From NCBI RefSeq assembly GCF_047495875.1, contig NC_092463.1:23797224-23861223 (forward strand): a stretch of DNA of 64,000 nt, written 5' to 3'. The position numbers and the translations under genes were made by a program. The stretch is from Pithys albifrons albifrons. Its lineage: Eukaryota > Chordata > Aves > Passeriformes > Thamnophilidae. The notes below the pieces were generated by a model. That model saw only the letters and a program-made list of their open reading frames with translations. It was not told the DNA's origin and made no database searches. This document shows, in pieces, positions 24,540-51,793 of the stretch (positions are counted from its first letter, which is position 1; each line of letters begins with the position of its first letter).

Positions 24540-25070
24540 CGGCAGTGCGCGCGGGCGGGCGGGTGCAGTGCGCGGTCGGGGCGCGGCGGAACCCGCGGGC
24601 GCAGCGGACGGCCCGGCAGCAGCGCTCCTGGCCGGGCGAGGTGCCCCGCTCCCTTGCGGCGAGGGCCGGGCACCGGGCGATGTAGGGCGCGGGGCCCGGC
24701 GGGGGCATGAATGGTGCAGCGAGAGGGGCGGGCGCGGCGCTTCCCCCGCGGCGGGGCGGCGCGGGCCGCTGACACGTGCGGCGGCGCGGCTCGGCGGGGC
24801 GCCCCCGGCTCCGCGGGGCGCGGGGCGGCGCATGGGGAAGGAGCGCGGCGCGGCGAGGCACGGCGCCTGCTGCTTCTCCTTGCGGAGCGCTGCCAGCTCT
24901 TCCTGGAAGTCCTGAGTCGCGCACGGCGCAGTGAGTTCATGCACCTCCTCGCCAAGCCTCAGCCTGCGGGATTTGGGGAGCCTGCCGCCAGCACACTGAC
25001 CGGTCACCCGCGCCCGCTCGCCGCCGCCTGGGGATCTCTACCGGGGGCCCCAGCCGCCGCCCCCTCGCAC
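24540..25070 (+). other. TGFB3: TGFB3 5' leader with upstream ATGs
   Basis: The start is set about 30 nt after the TATA box, by inference. The leader is about 530 nt and very GC-rich. It contains a minimal start-stop ORF (ATGTAG at 24680), a 21-codon uORF at 24707-24772, another at 24832-24915, and two ATGs (24711 and 24939) in frame with TGFB3 with no stop between. The human TGFB3 leader is known to carry many upstream ATGs that repress translation. The same kind of control is inferred here. Confidence 0.7.
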
Positions 25071-38215
<13,145 letters not shown>

Positions 38216-39175
38216 AAGGTCCTCTGACCCACCCAAAGCCAAGAGAAAAACTGTCAGCACCCGCTCTTCTGCTCTCAGGCTAACACAAAGAGAACTGGGG
38301 GTCAGAGACTACACATGCTGAGGGCCAAGTGCCAAACCCTGTGGCTTTGAGTCTGGCAGCCCTTGGGGATCTCTTCTGGAACACTTCTTGGTTGTCTTGG
38401 CAGTGCAGCGTTCCTTCTAGGAGTTAATTTGGTGACACAAAGGCCACACTTTCCAAAATGACTGGACAGTTGGTGCAGAAGAAAAGGTTAAAATGGAGGA
38501 ACTGCTGTGTATTTGAATGCTGGGTGGTAGAGCTGGGAAAGCAAGGGAATGACAAAGAAGGTAAAAGGGGGAATGAAAAAGGGGAGATATTTTCTATTCT
38601 AGCTTTAGCTATCTTACGACCTCAGCCCTCCCCACTGGCCTGAAGTATTAAAGATTTTCCCTATAGGAGGAAACCTTGAAAGTTTCTTTAGAGAAGGAAT
38701 ATGCACCAAGATGGGAAGTCACTGAGAGAAGAAATGCTCAGAGATACATTTAGACTTTTTTTCCTCAGAGCTGTGATCCAGAGGTCCTGCAACTGGAACT
38801 GTGTTCTGCCACACCTCTAAGTTCAGTTGACAGACCCTGCCTATTGGTGAGCAAATACAAGGAAAGAGGGTGCCAAGTCCGTTTTCAGAGGGACTGATGT
38901 CTCCGTTCAGCTCTTTTACCTTCCTGGAGTTTCTAAGAGATGGTTTTGGGGTCAGGGCAGGAGCAATACCTGTGGGTACCTGAATATTGGACCCATTCAT
39001 TCCTGATCTGATACACCCTGAGGACCTCTCGTCTGTTGTGGTTTGTGAGGTGCTTGGGGTGTTTTGCACCTGCTCTGCATGATGACCTGAACATGTCCCA
39101 GGTCTCACCTGCCAAGACTTAAAAAAAAATAGTAATCTCTAAACTTTGCAAAAATAAATATTTGGGGGAGATGCT
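38216..39175 (+). other. TGFB3: TGFB3 3' UTR with probable polyadenylation signal
   Basis: AATAAA at 39153-39158 is followed within 50 bp by T/GT-rich sequence (39195-39230), as expected of a cleavage site. This gives a 3' UTR of about 950 nt. An ATTAAA lies at 38646, and further AATAAA motifs at 39963 and 40258 could serve longer transcripts. The choice among them is inference. Confidence 0.55.
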
Positions 39176-42100
39176 AATTTTTTCACAAGCAGGTTCTTTG
39201 TTGGAGGGTTAGATGGTTTGCTGTTTTTCAACTGCTACTGCTGTGACATAGTCTAAAATTTTTACCCTTTCCAAAATTTAGGTCAGCAAGAGAATCCCAA
39301 AATGGAAATTCCTTGTTACCTTCAAACTGGGCCTGGTATATATCTGCCTTGTCCCACCCCAGTCTTTCAGACACATAGATCACCTCTGGGATCTCCTTTT
39401 GATAGGTTCATATAAAGCTCCCTTCAAATGTAAAAACTTCCAACAATACTGTTTAAATACCCAAGGTGGTGCGGCTGACAAATGTCCTGTGTTCATTTGA
39501 GTATACATGGGCTGTCATACAGACTTGTAAATACAGGTAAACAACACATCTTTCCTCCTCCTTTACCAGGAAGATTGTAGATGCTCATAAAAGACTACAG
39601 ATGTTGGCCCAGGCAAGAAATCAATGTATTCTTTTAAAAGGTTTTTTTTTTAGCCATAGATACTCCCAGGTGTAAAAATCCCTCGTGCTTGCATGCCACA
39701 TGAGACTCAGAGGCTGTCTCTGATTCTCCAACCACAACTACTTAAAGTCATGTTCCAGAGACCACAGAGGTTCCTTCCTGTCCCCTCCCAACTCCTGGTC
39801 TCCAGCAGCCTAGTGTAAAATGACACCTAGCTGGTTAATTGCTTGTGACCAGGGCTCCCCAGGGGCAGCTCGGAATTCAGCTCTTCCATCAAGTCCTTCA
39901 CAATAGCAGCTGCTTCCTAATACCTCATGTGAGGCTGCCATAACACGTAGACTCGGACACCTAATAAACCGTAAACAATCACCTGCACTATCACCAGCTG
40001 GCTAAAGGTTAGCAAGAGTGGGTTGGTGGAGGGAGCCTGCCCACCTGTGTGACAGCCTGGCTGGGGCACACGTCCTCTGATAGGGGCTCCCCAACACTTG
40101 GCTTTATCCATTTCTCCTTTCTGGGGCTCCCTGCCCAGAGTCATCGGTGTGATGAGGAAAGGTGCAGCTCTGGTCAGTGCTGCAGCACTGCGGTATTGCT
40201 GTGCCCTATATACTCTCCATGTCGGTGCTTCCCTGCCGCCTGCCCGAGGAGGGAGCAAATAAATGTATTGCAACTACACTGCCATGCTGATAGGCCAGCA
40301 ATTTAGTGGCTGCAGCGGGGGTAGGGAAAATCCAGATGCCTGTTGGCATAGGAATTCTCTCTGATCTTGTAGTAGCAGCCCCTGAGGAGGTTTTGATTTA
40401 CAAGCTGCAGTCTGTTCTTTGGTCATTGTTTCTCCTGAGCCCTGGGCTGGCTCTGCTCCCCATCCACTTCAAGGGCTTCCTTGCTAGTAAAGGGGGGGAA
40501 AATATCCCAAACAAACGAGGAGAAGGAGCTGCAAAGAGTTGAGCTAGAACACTTGCACAGCACTTGTGGAACTTGGAGCTGATCGGAATTACCCACGGAT
40601 TAACCCTGGCAGCCCCTTGGGGTGGGTGTATCTTACTAGCCCTTGTTCACTGCTGCTCTCAGTGGCAGGAAGGGGTAGCAGAAGGACCCAGCCTTTTGCC
40701 TCTTGGCAAAGGAGGCAAAACGGCAATGGAAAATGAGGGGAGAAGAGTCTTGGTGTGTCAACCAGTATGGACAAAAGTATGCTCATGGGTACAGTAGTCT
40801 TTGAAATCAGACACATTTCAGTGACTGCTTCTCTGTCTAGCCTCCTGCTTCCCTAGCAACATTTGAGAATTAGATTTATGAGACAGGCTCCAAATTAATT
40901 TTCTTCAAATCGTGTTTCTAGGGGTGTTCTAGCTATAATTCAGCAACAAACTATACTAGTCCACGTGGGGTTTAGTAACTGAATACTCTCCTGGGTGTAG
41001 GCACACCAAAATGTTTCAGGACAATTGAGAAGGCAGAGGGCAGTTTTCTAAATGCTGTTACTAGCTAGCAAATTGAAGAAGACAATGGGAAAGAAAAAGT
41101 GTGATCTTCATTGCCAATACTGAATACAGCTCTCAACAGTTCCCTTTTTGTTGTTTGCAGAAACAAACAAAAGCTGATGAAAACAACCCCAGCACACTTT
41201 GTCTCTTTAACAAAGATCAATGGTTAGAAAGAGTGAAAAACCCCTATTCTGCAGTGCCATAAGGCAGATCCTACACAGATGATCGACCAACCATCTTTGT
41301 AGTCCCCATTTCTATGGGACAAACTGTATTATAGCATGTAAAAGGCTTAGACCTGAACTCAAACACCTTGTTTTTCAGGCTGTAGTGCATTGTAGAGCTC
41401 TGAGAAGAACACTGCTTCAGTGAGTACAGGAATGTACACTTCAGGGAAGAACAGTCTTTGCAGACTAAATGTGTCTTTGTTCCCTAGTCTTTGGGTTGGA
41501 CAGTCTCTAGCTATCTCACTGCATTTACATGAAACACATGCCTGTTACCACTGTCTGAACTGTGATATGCTGCTTTGTGTTTCACCTTTTCATAACCAAC
41601 AGACATCAATACACTCAATCAAAAAGATGGGACTGTGCCCAAAAGTAGTGAGATAGAAAAGACAAACACCTGTGCATGCCTGGCAATACCACAGCTCTGT
41701 TCTGCTCCGTCTTGTCTCATATTTCTCTATTGTAGCTACCAATTTTTCATTTTCTCAGTTCACACCTTTCTGTGCTGCCCTGAAGCTTTCCTTACCTGTG
41801 ACTGGAGTGTCCTCATAAGAGCAACATACAAGTGTCCTGGCTCAAGACTACTGTGTAAATGAAATCACTACAGCCATCCCATGACAGAAGAGGATCTTCA
41901 GTATGGTCTTGGTTCCAATGCAGGGCAGGTTCAGTATCACAGTAATGAGGATGCAGCTCTAAGGCCAGCTCCATTGTGCAGAAAAGGCTTCTTCCCCACT
42001 CCCAAGTGTTTCTAGTGGCATACAAAATGTCATCTCTCTAGTACTGGCTTGTCTTCTCTAATAGGTGATTGAAAGGCAGTGAAATCAACTGAGAAAATAG

Positions 42101-44714
42101 AGAGGGAGTCAGCAGCACAATATCTACACACTTGAAAAACCACACTAATCTGGTCTTATGGGCTGCCTATAACCTGTATTATTTGTAGTTTGGTGTAACA
42201 GCAGCACTTTGGATATAGCAGAAGGAGTAAAATGTGCCTTCTAATTCTTTAACATCTATTAAATTACTACTTTTACTCTCAAAATTACTAGAAAACATTG
42301 GTCAAAGCTGTATATCCTCTTCAGGAAGCAGACAAAACAAAGAATTGCTGTGCAGCCAGGGGCAAATATTACAGGATTTGTGCAATGCATGTAGTATAAC
42401 GACTGGGGAATGTCTTGGTAACCATGTTCTGGTCCTTTCTTGAAACAAAAAGTTTGGTCTTTTGAAGTGCTGAAACCCTCCTGCAGGTAGACTGGATGCT
42501 TGAGAGAAATCCATTGTTTTCAAGGATTTGTGAGAAACTCCACTTGTGGGGGAAAGCTGCAGCAGACGTCTGACTCACAAGAGTATCTAGAAGACACCTA
42601 GTTTGCAACAAACTGCCTTGCACGACACAGTTTGATATCTGCCCCCTCAAAGGAGACTTGCTACAGAAATCTCTTAAGTATGCTTCAGGATCTGAAGATC
42701 TCATCTGGACACTACCATGCTAAGTACTCTACCATGCTAATTGAAAGAACTGCAAACAATTAACAACAAAGAGAAACAAAATAAAGGAGATGGCAATAAA
42801 ATCTCAGGGACATACAGTGTGGCAGCAGTTACAATGTGTTACTATAGATTTTAAATTGTCTTATCCATTTCACCTGCCTTCAGCCAAGTCATCATTCAAA
42901 AGACCTAAGAAAGCTGGCTGGGCCACAATTTGGCAGGAAGTCACCAATCTTTATTCCTGGATGTTTTTCAAAAGAGATTTTTAGCAGACATATGGAGACC
43001 TAAGTTTTGAAAGTCTGTGGATAAGAAAAAAGATTCCTAGCTGTTATCAGAGACAAAATATTCCACATTGAATTTCTGGCATCAGAAATAGTGGAGAAAA
43101 CTTTCAGGAGGGAAGAGGACCCCAATTTGAATCGGGGAAGCAACTGGAAACATAAGTAAGTAATGTAACTAGTGGCACCAATGGGATGCCTACAACTTCA
43201 TTTACCTTCCCAGTAGATTCAGGGCTGTCCAACTGCACACCTTGAAGAATGGCACAGACATCCTTGATGTATTAAATACGTTATTTTACATGTATCTGGC
43301 ATAGTATGACCTTCTCTGAAGATGATATAAGACAAAACCACTTGAAATCCATAAGGTGAATCCTATGCAGTAGTTACTGGAAACTGGAAAAATCCATTGT
43401 CATTTTTTCCCCCAATTTCAGAAAAAATTTTATAGTAAAATGAGGGAGTGATGACAGTTTGGATTTGGCAGCAAAGAACTTTTCAAAGATTCCCTCCTGT
43501 CTTTTGACATGACAGTACTCAAGACATAGGGATTTATTCAATAGCCCCAAAACATTTTTGGGGAGATTCTGTGACTTTTCATCATAATTACACTGAGTAC
43601 AGTGATTTGTCTCCTCTTAGTGTGCAGGAAGACTAAACTTTACCACTGCTATAGCTATGGTGAAATAAGATTTTGTAAAATACTCTTGCAGGGGTACCAA
43701 ATTCAATTAATTTTCTGGGGTTGTCTTCTGTTGCATATCCCAAAATAGCAGCAGGCAAAAGACTAAATAAAACGCTGAAGTTGCTTTTAGAGATAACAGC
43801 AACTCTTTCAGCTGCCTCAAACAAATTATACAAATTCTGTTAATAAGAGATGCATTTTTAACAGCCTCTAAATTTTTAATGATTGCATCAAATTTGGTTT
43901 TTTAAAGGCCATTTGATTTGTTTGTCTGATAGGTCAGATAAAGAAGCCACTCCTTTTCATATAATATAAGATTTCTTAAGCTCATTGTGTGTGCTGTAGG
44001 CATGAACCTGTAGAGAAGCAGCCCTGTTAAGTACACTTTTTTCCCTGGGAAACCACTATGATTCACTGAATACCATTGGCAAAGGTTTCACACCAAGGTC
44101 TCCACAGTGATCAGTGATTCTCTCCTTTAAATTAGAAACAGCAGTGAAAACTTGTTTTCAATGAGGGCCAGTAAAATCCTTTCTTTGGTAAGGTAATAGA
44201 CTGAGCAGACTCTTCAGGGCAGACTTGGTGTCTTGTTTGTCAGCTTTAGTTCAGGTTCATTAAGATGTGTTGTGGTTGTGCACATTCACCTTGAAGGTGC
44301 TCTGCACTCGAGCTGTTTGGAAGACAAAGATGGCAAGAAGTGAAATGTAAATTAATAACTTAAGAGCTTCAGTTAGTGGAAAGTATTTCCCATATTTATG
44401 TGATTAACCATTTACAATCATATTATGGATGACTTCCATATAGCAACCTACTTTCCCCCAAAATCACAGTTTGTCTAGAGATGGATCTTCTTGTCCTTTT
44501 TGCGCTCTTTCAAAAGCTTCATCATTCTGAAAGCCTCTGCAATACACAGTGCCCACCCAGGTGAAAGTGTAGACAAGCTTGGCAGATGTCAGCAACAGAG
44601 ACTTTTCTTGGAGAACTCAACACCACAGAGTGAATTCCAGTGGAACACGCCACTGTCATTGAAGGAAGCTTTGTCTTGGCTGTTCGAGTAGTCTGTAATG
44701 CAACTGTCAAAATA

Positions 44715-44850
44715 AAACATCCATCCAAAGTCAGACTACAAGACCATCTAGCCCAGCTCTCATCAGACAGTGGTCAACAGCCCATGCCTGACAGACAAGC
44801 TAAAAATTGGAAAAGCCCATTGTGAGATTTCCCCAGAATAATCACTTGAA
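44715..44850 (+). repeat. Old amniote interspersed repeat (family not named)
   Basis: The run ACCATCTAGCCCAG, then CAGACAGTGGTCAACAGC and later TTTCCCCAGAATAA resembles a dispersed repeat I know from bird and reptile genomes (phrase 'CATCTAGCCCAGTATCCTGTCTC...CAGTGGCCA'). The copy is degraded. No family name can be given from memory with certainty. Confidence 0.4.
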
Positions 44851-47800
44851 AAGTCTTAGAAACTTCCTGCTTGTTTTTCAGTTTTAATATTTAATATGCT
44901 CTAATTGATTACTTTTTCATGGATTTGTCTACTTGTCTTTTCAAACCACATACACTTTTTAGGATTCACATCTTGTAACAAGGAGTGCCATAGGTCAAGT
45001 ACATACTTGCCACTCTCTCCCACCTTTTTTTTCTTAGAAGCTCGTATCTGTTAGTTTCATTCGATGCTCCTACTTCTAGTGGACACGATTGTAAGCAATT
45101 ACTCCTTTTTCAACTTCTCCCTTACATGCCTCCTTGTCCATCTCTTTTCCAGTTAACCACTTCCTGCATAGAGAACTATGAATGTTAACGTCTTGGTATA
45201 AGCAATCTCAATCCTGTAAAGCCAAATAAGGGCCTTCTGATGTTTGGTGTAAACAAGGATGTCTCAGCTCTAGAAACATGAGGTTATAGAAAGAAGACAG
45301 TCTCGTCCTATATTTAAGTAAAGTTCAGAAGCTTCTTTTGGAAGAAATATATAACAGATCCACAGGAATAATGTGTTCAGAAAGGAAATAGTATGAAGAT
45401 CAATCAGCCATTTCCTACAACCAAAAATCCAACTATTTAAACATCAGCAAATACCCCACCCAGATTCAAACAGTGAGGCTAGGTTTATTATGAGCAGCAA
45501 ATGTAGGACTGACTTAGGAAAAAAGTCCTTGGCAGTTTTGTCAAGTATACCTTAACAACAATAAGTCAGACTACTTTTGTTTCCAGCCAATAATCCAAAA
45601 TTACTGAACTGTTGTATTAGTACAACATACAGGCCTGAAAGAATGCAAGCTGAGAATCCAAGTCCATTTTGTAAAGTCATCTCTAAGCTGATGATCAACT
45701 TCATAGGTAAAGAAGGATGGTCCAGCACTGCCAGCCACTCAGCTCCATGCACATGGAGACTACCCATATTCTGGTACAAGGAAGAGGCACAGCACTGACA
45801 TTCCTACTAGTAAACAAAGGTCTTGATACCAAAACCTCCTTCCACAATGTGGAAATAGTACTAGAGATACGTATGTCGACCTTTCAGGCATCATAATGAG
45901 AAGCATTTTCAACAAGCCATGATTGTCTCAAACCATTCTATTCTCAATTCTAGATAATTTCAGTACATCTTGCTGGCATCCAAGACTAAGTGGTCTATCT
46001 GGGGTCACAACATGATCTCCCACTGATGGCGCTCACACGACTTGCTGTTTTAAAGGCCAAAATGAAACACATGAAAGGGCATTAATACTTTGTGTATTGA
46101 GTACAAGTCAGTTGTTCTGAAGAGGAGAGAATCTAATACCCCTCCCTTAATTTTTGTGTTGTTGTATGTTCACCAGCTAAACACAGCACAGCTGAATGAA
46201 CTCTGCTTTACCTCAGCCTCCAGGACTCTGATGGGCACATTACTTCTTTCAAGACTAACGCCTGATTCTCTGTCATTAGAACAAGCTCCATAATTTAGAA
46301 GTGATGAAAACATTAGAGGAGGATCCCTTGATTACATTATTCAGTTCACCACTGAAGTAGATGCTGAAAGGCTGTTGGGGCTTTCTATTGGTAATTTCCT
46401 TTTCTCACAGTGAAGAAAGGCACTTTTGATGAAACTCACTGATGAATACAGGGAAATAAATGTCATAAAAGCAGAGAAAAAATAATCTGCACTTGAGGAA
46501 CACATACATAATTGTACTCCCCTTGTGCAACTATTATAATCCAAAATGGTTTGCTATTCTACTTTCCTCCCTTGTTCTAGAAAACTCTTACTATAAAATG
46601 GCTCCTCTCGTAAGATGTGTGGAAAACAGTTTATGCCTTCCCACTGAATCTCTTAACTGAAGCACACTCTGACAGGTTTTTGAAAAGGGACAGACGTGGA
46701 GGTAGCAGAGCTGTGAAGAGACAAAACACATATGTTATCTTTCAGTACACAGTACCCAGCATGTACATAGACATACAGGGACTCCAGGCTGAGGAGTACA
46801 GAGAGATGGAAAAAATAAGAGGCTGGAATCACAAGATTTGATCCTGATTTTCTATTGCACATGCTCCCCATGTAACAGCATTTGTGCTCAGAGCTGGGAT
46901 CAGCAGATACCTAAGGCAAAGGAACACTGCTTTGTCCTTTGGTGGTCTGGCTGCCCTGACATATCCTGAGAATGAACAGGAGTTCAAGGTCTAGGTGTTT
47001 GGCTTTAGGTAAAGGACTAGTCTTGATACACCTGCATTTTTTTTGTATTTGTTGGAAACAGAAGAAAAAATTTCCAGAGCCAAAGGCTGCAATACTTCAC
47101 TTCTGATGCTGAAAATATTCATCCCTTCAAAATGAGAGTCTTAGACTGCAGGGTGCATTTTTCTGAATATTTAAAAAATGTTAGAGAACAGATGTTTGAT
47201 ATACTGCTACTAAGTCATCCCCGTTACAGGTGTTGGGTGGGCTACATCTAACATACATTACAGAGAAGTCCAGAAAACATGGCTATAGCCAAGTACAAAT
47301 CATTAACCCAAAATGAGGGGGTGGTAGATTGGCAAAGCTGCAAAAATTAACCTGTGTTCATAGTAAGTCAGCATTAATTGGTAATTTTCTTGACAACAAT
47401 GTAACAATGCTGCTTCTGCCAATGATCCTCCTAAGAACCTTTCAGGGACCAACTGTGCATTTAAATCTCTATCCTCCAAACATCTCTATAGTTTTCAGTG
47501 GCTGTGATAACCTAAATAACAAACTAGAGAACAAATACAGACATCAGACTTCCACAAGGATATATATCCTATAGCTACTCAATTCTGCACATGGAATCCA
47601 GTGGAATAAGCATAATTCAGATCCTTCAGGAGGAAGAAAGGAATAAAACCATTATTTACTGAAGCTAAATCTTATAGGGAAGTAGCCCCTCCAGAATTTC
47701 CAGAACAGAGCTGGAAGCTATAGCCAATTACACACATAGCAGAGCAGGCTGTGAGAAGAGAGACCCAAGGTCTTGAAGGTCACAGCTGCTATGGATTGTG

Positions 47801-50800
47801 CAGAAGTCTGAAAAAATAACTGCAACTAAACTCCCACTAATCATGAGCTGACAATTTGGTGTAGCAGTAGAAACAACTATCTTGGAGATCTATGAGTGGA
47901 ATTCAGTGATTACAGAGAAAAGAGACATGATCCGAAAGTAACTTCACAAGATTTTTCAAATCGCTTGGTCACTGATGGTATGTGATGGCAGCACAGGCAG
48001 CAGACAAACACTGTGGAGACTGATGAAGAACACAGCTGAAAAATGCCAAGAAAGTGAACAGGATCATGACTGTCCAATGGAAATGAAAGATAAGGCAATG
48101 AAGGGAACAGCTATATCACAGAGCTGCATTTTGGACAAGTGAACTATTCAATGTGTGTCATATGTGTGAGTGGAACAGAAATAGAAAAATGCAAGTTCTG
48201 TCCTATGAATTTATGCCTGAAGCAAGTGATGGTGAAACTAATGGGGTATGAACATAATTATTTAATCTCACAATTTATCTGGCCTTGAGTGACAAAAAAT
48301 ATGCAGAATCCAAGAGTGGATATGAACACAATCATTTGAAAAGCAAACAGTCCCCCTCCGACATGGTTTCTTCTGTGAGCCCTCTGGATGATCATTAGCT
48401 ACTTGTCAACACATTAGAAAGATCTCTTAAAACTGACTATACAGGGTAGAAAGGATAGGAGAGCTGTGGAACAAGAAACGGGATCAAACAGGATGTTGAA
48501 TCCAATCTCTGAGGACTCTGATACAAGCAACAGGAGATTTTGTACCCTTTGAGATTTAAAATCATACCCTTGCTGTTGGACAAGGCAGAAGTTGCAAAAT
48601 ACTGAGTTTTTGTTACCCGGGCACCAACAAAGAGCCAGAGCTGAACTTGCTTCCTGTTCATTTTAAGGATGGATGGATCTTCTCTCCACCATGTTTTCCA
48701 GCAGTTGATGTTGTTTTCTAACACAGGCAAATTAATTTTCATAACATTAGGCAAATTTTAACTGGAGTGCTTCACCAAGCCACTGCTGCAACTGATAAGA
48801 GCCACCTGGGCTTTAGGGTTCAAGCTTGGGTCTGAAAATATCTGCCAATTTAAGTTTATAAATCCTGAACAAACAAATCAAAACACAAAAATAAGCCATA
48901 CAGAACATAAGCACCCAACAGTGAAATATAGAGACAGATTTAAAATCCTGTCCAGTATAATGACAGCAAATATTTTGGGGGTGCGAATTAATAACTGAAA
49001 TTATAACCAACCAAACAAATGAAATTACTTTATTGAAACCAATAATTTCGATGGCTCTGTGCCAAAATTCAAGATGGCAACAAACACAGATGTCTCTAGT
49101 CATATGTTCTAATATTTTTCTCTGCTGATGGTTGCCATGTGATGAAAGCACAGACTCTTGGCTGTTACCAGACTAGGACAGACTGCAATGGCTGAGCAAA
49201 TGAGACTTGATGTTCAATCCTGGACTTCAGGAAGAAGAGCTGGAGGAAAGATCTCTTGTCTTATACAGAAAGACACAGTTAGGGATCAGGAAGAGGTGGG
49301 AGGAAGGGACCCAAAGACTCAGCAGCAGATGTTCTCAGAGGCAATGATTCACCTTAGCTTGCAGGTGTATCACCACAATCTGCTTCCACAGATGTTCAGA
49401 TACTCTCTTCAGTGGGTTGTCCCCTCACCAAGGCCTCCTCTTCTCTCTTTTCTTGCTGTTATGGGAGTGTGGTGGCATGAAGTCACAGCTGCTTTCTCCT
49501 TTGCCCCATACTTGAAGCAATACCCTAGATTCCTCACCTGGTGTTCTGTGTTAATCCTTCTCCATGAGCAGAGGCTGGAAAAAACACAAAGTTTTTTTAA
49601 TAAAAGACTTTAAGTAATCATAGAGGACTGTTAAGTGTGAAAAACTGCTGTACTGCTCTGCACATCTCAGCCATCACCAGAAATCTGTGTCTCCCTATCA
49701 CACAACCTCTCTCTACTCTAATAGATAAGAAGACAGATCAGTATAAAAAAATGTCATAAGCTACTGTGTGAAAAAGTAGTCTTGGTATTCCTATAAAGCA
49801 CCAGAATACCTTCTTCACTCTTTGCTTCTGATTCACATGACTCATCTCTTCACATGCATTCTCCTCTAAATCATTCTTCCATATTAATATGCTTTGTCTC
49901 TTTCTTTGGGTCTTTTACTCATCTGCTTGCATGGGAATCTATTTCCCCACTCAAACACATGAGGACCTTGGTGCAGGAGAGATCGGGGTGTGAAAAGGTT
50001 GATCTTTAAAACAAACAAAATGGGGATAAGGAAAAAAATTTTCTTCCCATTATTATAAATATTTGGTTTTGACTTCTACACACTGCACCATTTTCCTATT
50101 TAGGCACATTACAGGAAAAAGTCAATATCATCTTCACTTCTTTTACTTAAACATACTTAGACAGCCCTTTAAAAAGAAAAATCTAAAACACTTAGAAATG
50201 TACCAAGTTTATTTTGGACAGTTTGCATTTTACAGCTAATCTGGTAGGTAAAGATTGTCCTGTGTATTTGGTACATGGGCTTGCTCCTAAACATGAGCGA
50301 CATTTGTTGAGAGCGGTTTATTAAAAATATTGCTGTATTTTAAAAAAGACACTCCCCTTGGAAGCCTAGTACAGAGCCAAACATCACAGAGCACAGAGGA
50401 TCTGGAAACATGTTTAGAAAGCAGGATTGCCAGCTATGTCACTGCACAGAAAGTTTGGAAACTGAATTAAGAACCAAACTGTCAACCACGTACTGTATTA
50501 AGATAGGATATCAGTCCAGAAACTTAACCCTTGGCAATATGCTGAAATTAAGGAAACAAAGGCAGATGAGAGAGGCAGACAACTTCAACTCATTTCCCTG
50601 TTTTGAAGAGACTTTTGAGCCTTCCTATTCCTACAGAAATGCACAGTTCGGTTTGTCTTTTCTCACAAACTGAATTAAAATCACTTTGCTTGAGTTTTTG
50701 TATGGCTACCTTGAGGACTCGGCACAGAGAGGAGCATTCTTATGTCTACAAGCAAATGTATAGGTTCCTAACATGAGTGCAGCTCATGGCCAATTCAATA

Positions 50801-51762
50801 ATGTCATAAATATTAACGTACATAAAGCTGTGAAGTTTTGTAATTTCAAAACTACTGGTGAGCATTCTACCTCCTGGCCGAGTAGGGGGAATGGACAAAA
50901 AGCTCATTCCTGACAGGAGCCAACATTAAGGGTTGATTCTCTCCAGTGGTATGAGCCATTGCAGTGAATCACCACATAGAATGACTTTCCTTTATTCTCT
51001 GCCTGCCAGGAGGTGTTAAATCATCTGCCTGTATGTCTGTTCACGTGAGTACACACCATTATGTCATACATGACTGCACCTCAAAAACTCAGAACAGTCA
51101 CACAGTGGGAAGAAAAGCAGTACCTCAATTTTATGGATGTCATTCTGAGTCACAAGAAAATCACAGGAGTTGTGTCCAGTCATTTAAGAGATACCTGCAC
51201 AGTAAACTTGAGTACAGATGTGCACAGCCTTGGTCACATAGTACCTAGTCTACTGTACTTCCAAGCTGCAGGAATGAGACAAGAGCAGAGCACTAGGCTA
51301 GATGACAGTGCTGGGTCAGGGCCCCATGCTGACATTTTTTAGAACTTGTTTGGGCTGTTTCATCACACCCGCAGAAAGGTTGTGGGAAAACTGTTGAAGT
51401 CTTCTGAATCTAGTGCTGAAAACAAGAACTCAATTTCTCCCTGAAAAGCTAGGATTATCCTAGAAGTTCAGATTTTTTTTTAACCCAGAGCAAAGGGAAA
51501 TTCTAATCTGAGTGATGCCCAACAATTTTCTTGATAATATACAGCGCAACTAAGAAAGGCAATAAATAAATGGGGTTTATTTATATCCATGGGTGACTGA
51601 CACTAGCAAGCCAGGACAGCTGAAAACACAAAGTTACCCTTCCCTCCCCCATGTTTTGGGCACAATTTCAACATGACTTACTGAACCACGCAAGAGAAAG
51701 CAGCAGGTCCAAGTAATGAAAATTTTCCTGAGGTGATAGGGGGTGGGGAGGGTACAGGGGGA

Positions 51763-51793
51763 TGTGTGTGGGTGTGTGTGATGTGTGTGACAC
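51763..51793. repeat. TG-rich microsatellite
   Basis: Interrupted (TG)n, with GGG and GATG interruptions, preceded by a G-rich stretch from about 51738. Confidence 0.7.

Noticed and set aside
23293..24710. 240- and 339-codon open frames on the + strand upstream of TGFB3
   Set aside because: Base composition explains them, and they cross the core promoter.
23816..24955. 379-codon open frame on the - strand across the TGFB3 promoter
   Set aside because: It is rich in Arg, Pro, Ala and Gly and lies wholly in the CpG island, where stops are rare by composition. No domain is recognisable.
41797..41846. - strand segment reading SLEPGHLYVALMRTLQSQ between a fair acceptor and gtaagg
   Set aside because: Its entry phase does not follow from the candidate exon at 59513, and nothing identifies it.
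42369..42704. 111-codon open frame on the - strand, considered as a TTLL5 exon
   Set aside because: No convincing acceptor and donor pair and no recognisable residues.
43209..43252. - strand segment reading DVCAILQGVQLDSPESTGK before a gtaaat donor
   Set aside because: The acceptor is purine-rich or ambiguous and the frame is closed just upstream. There is too little to call an exon.
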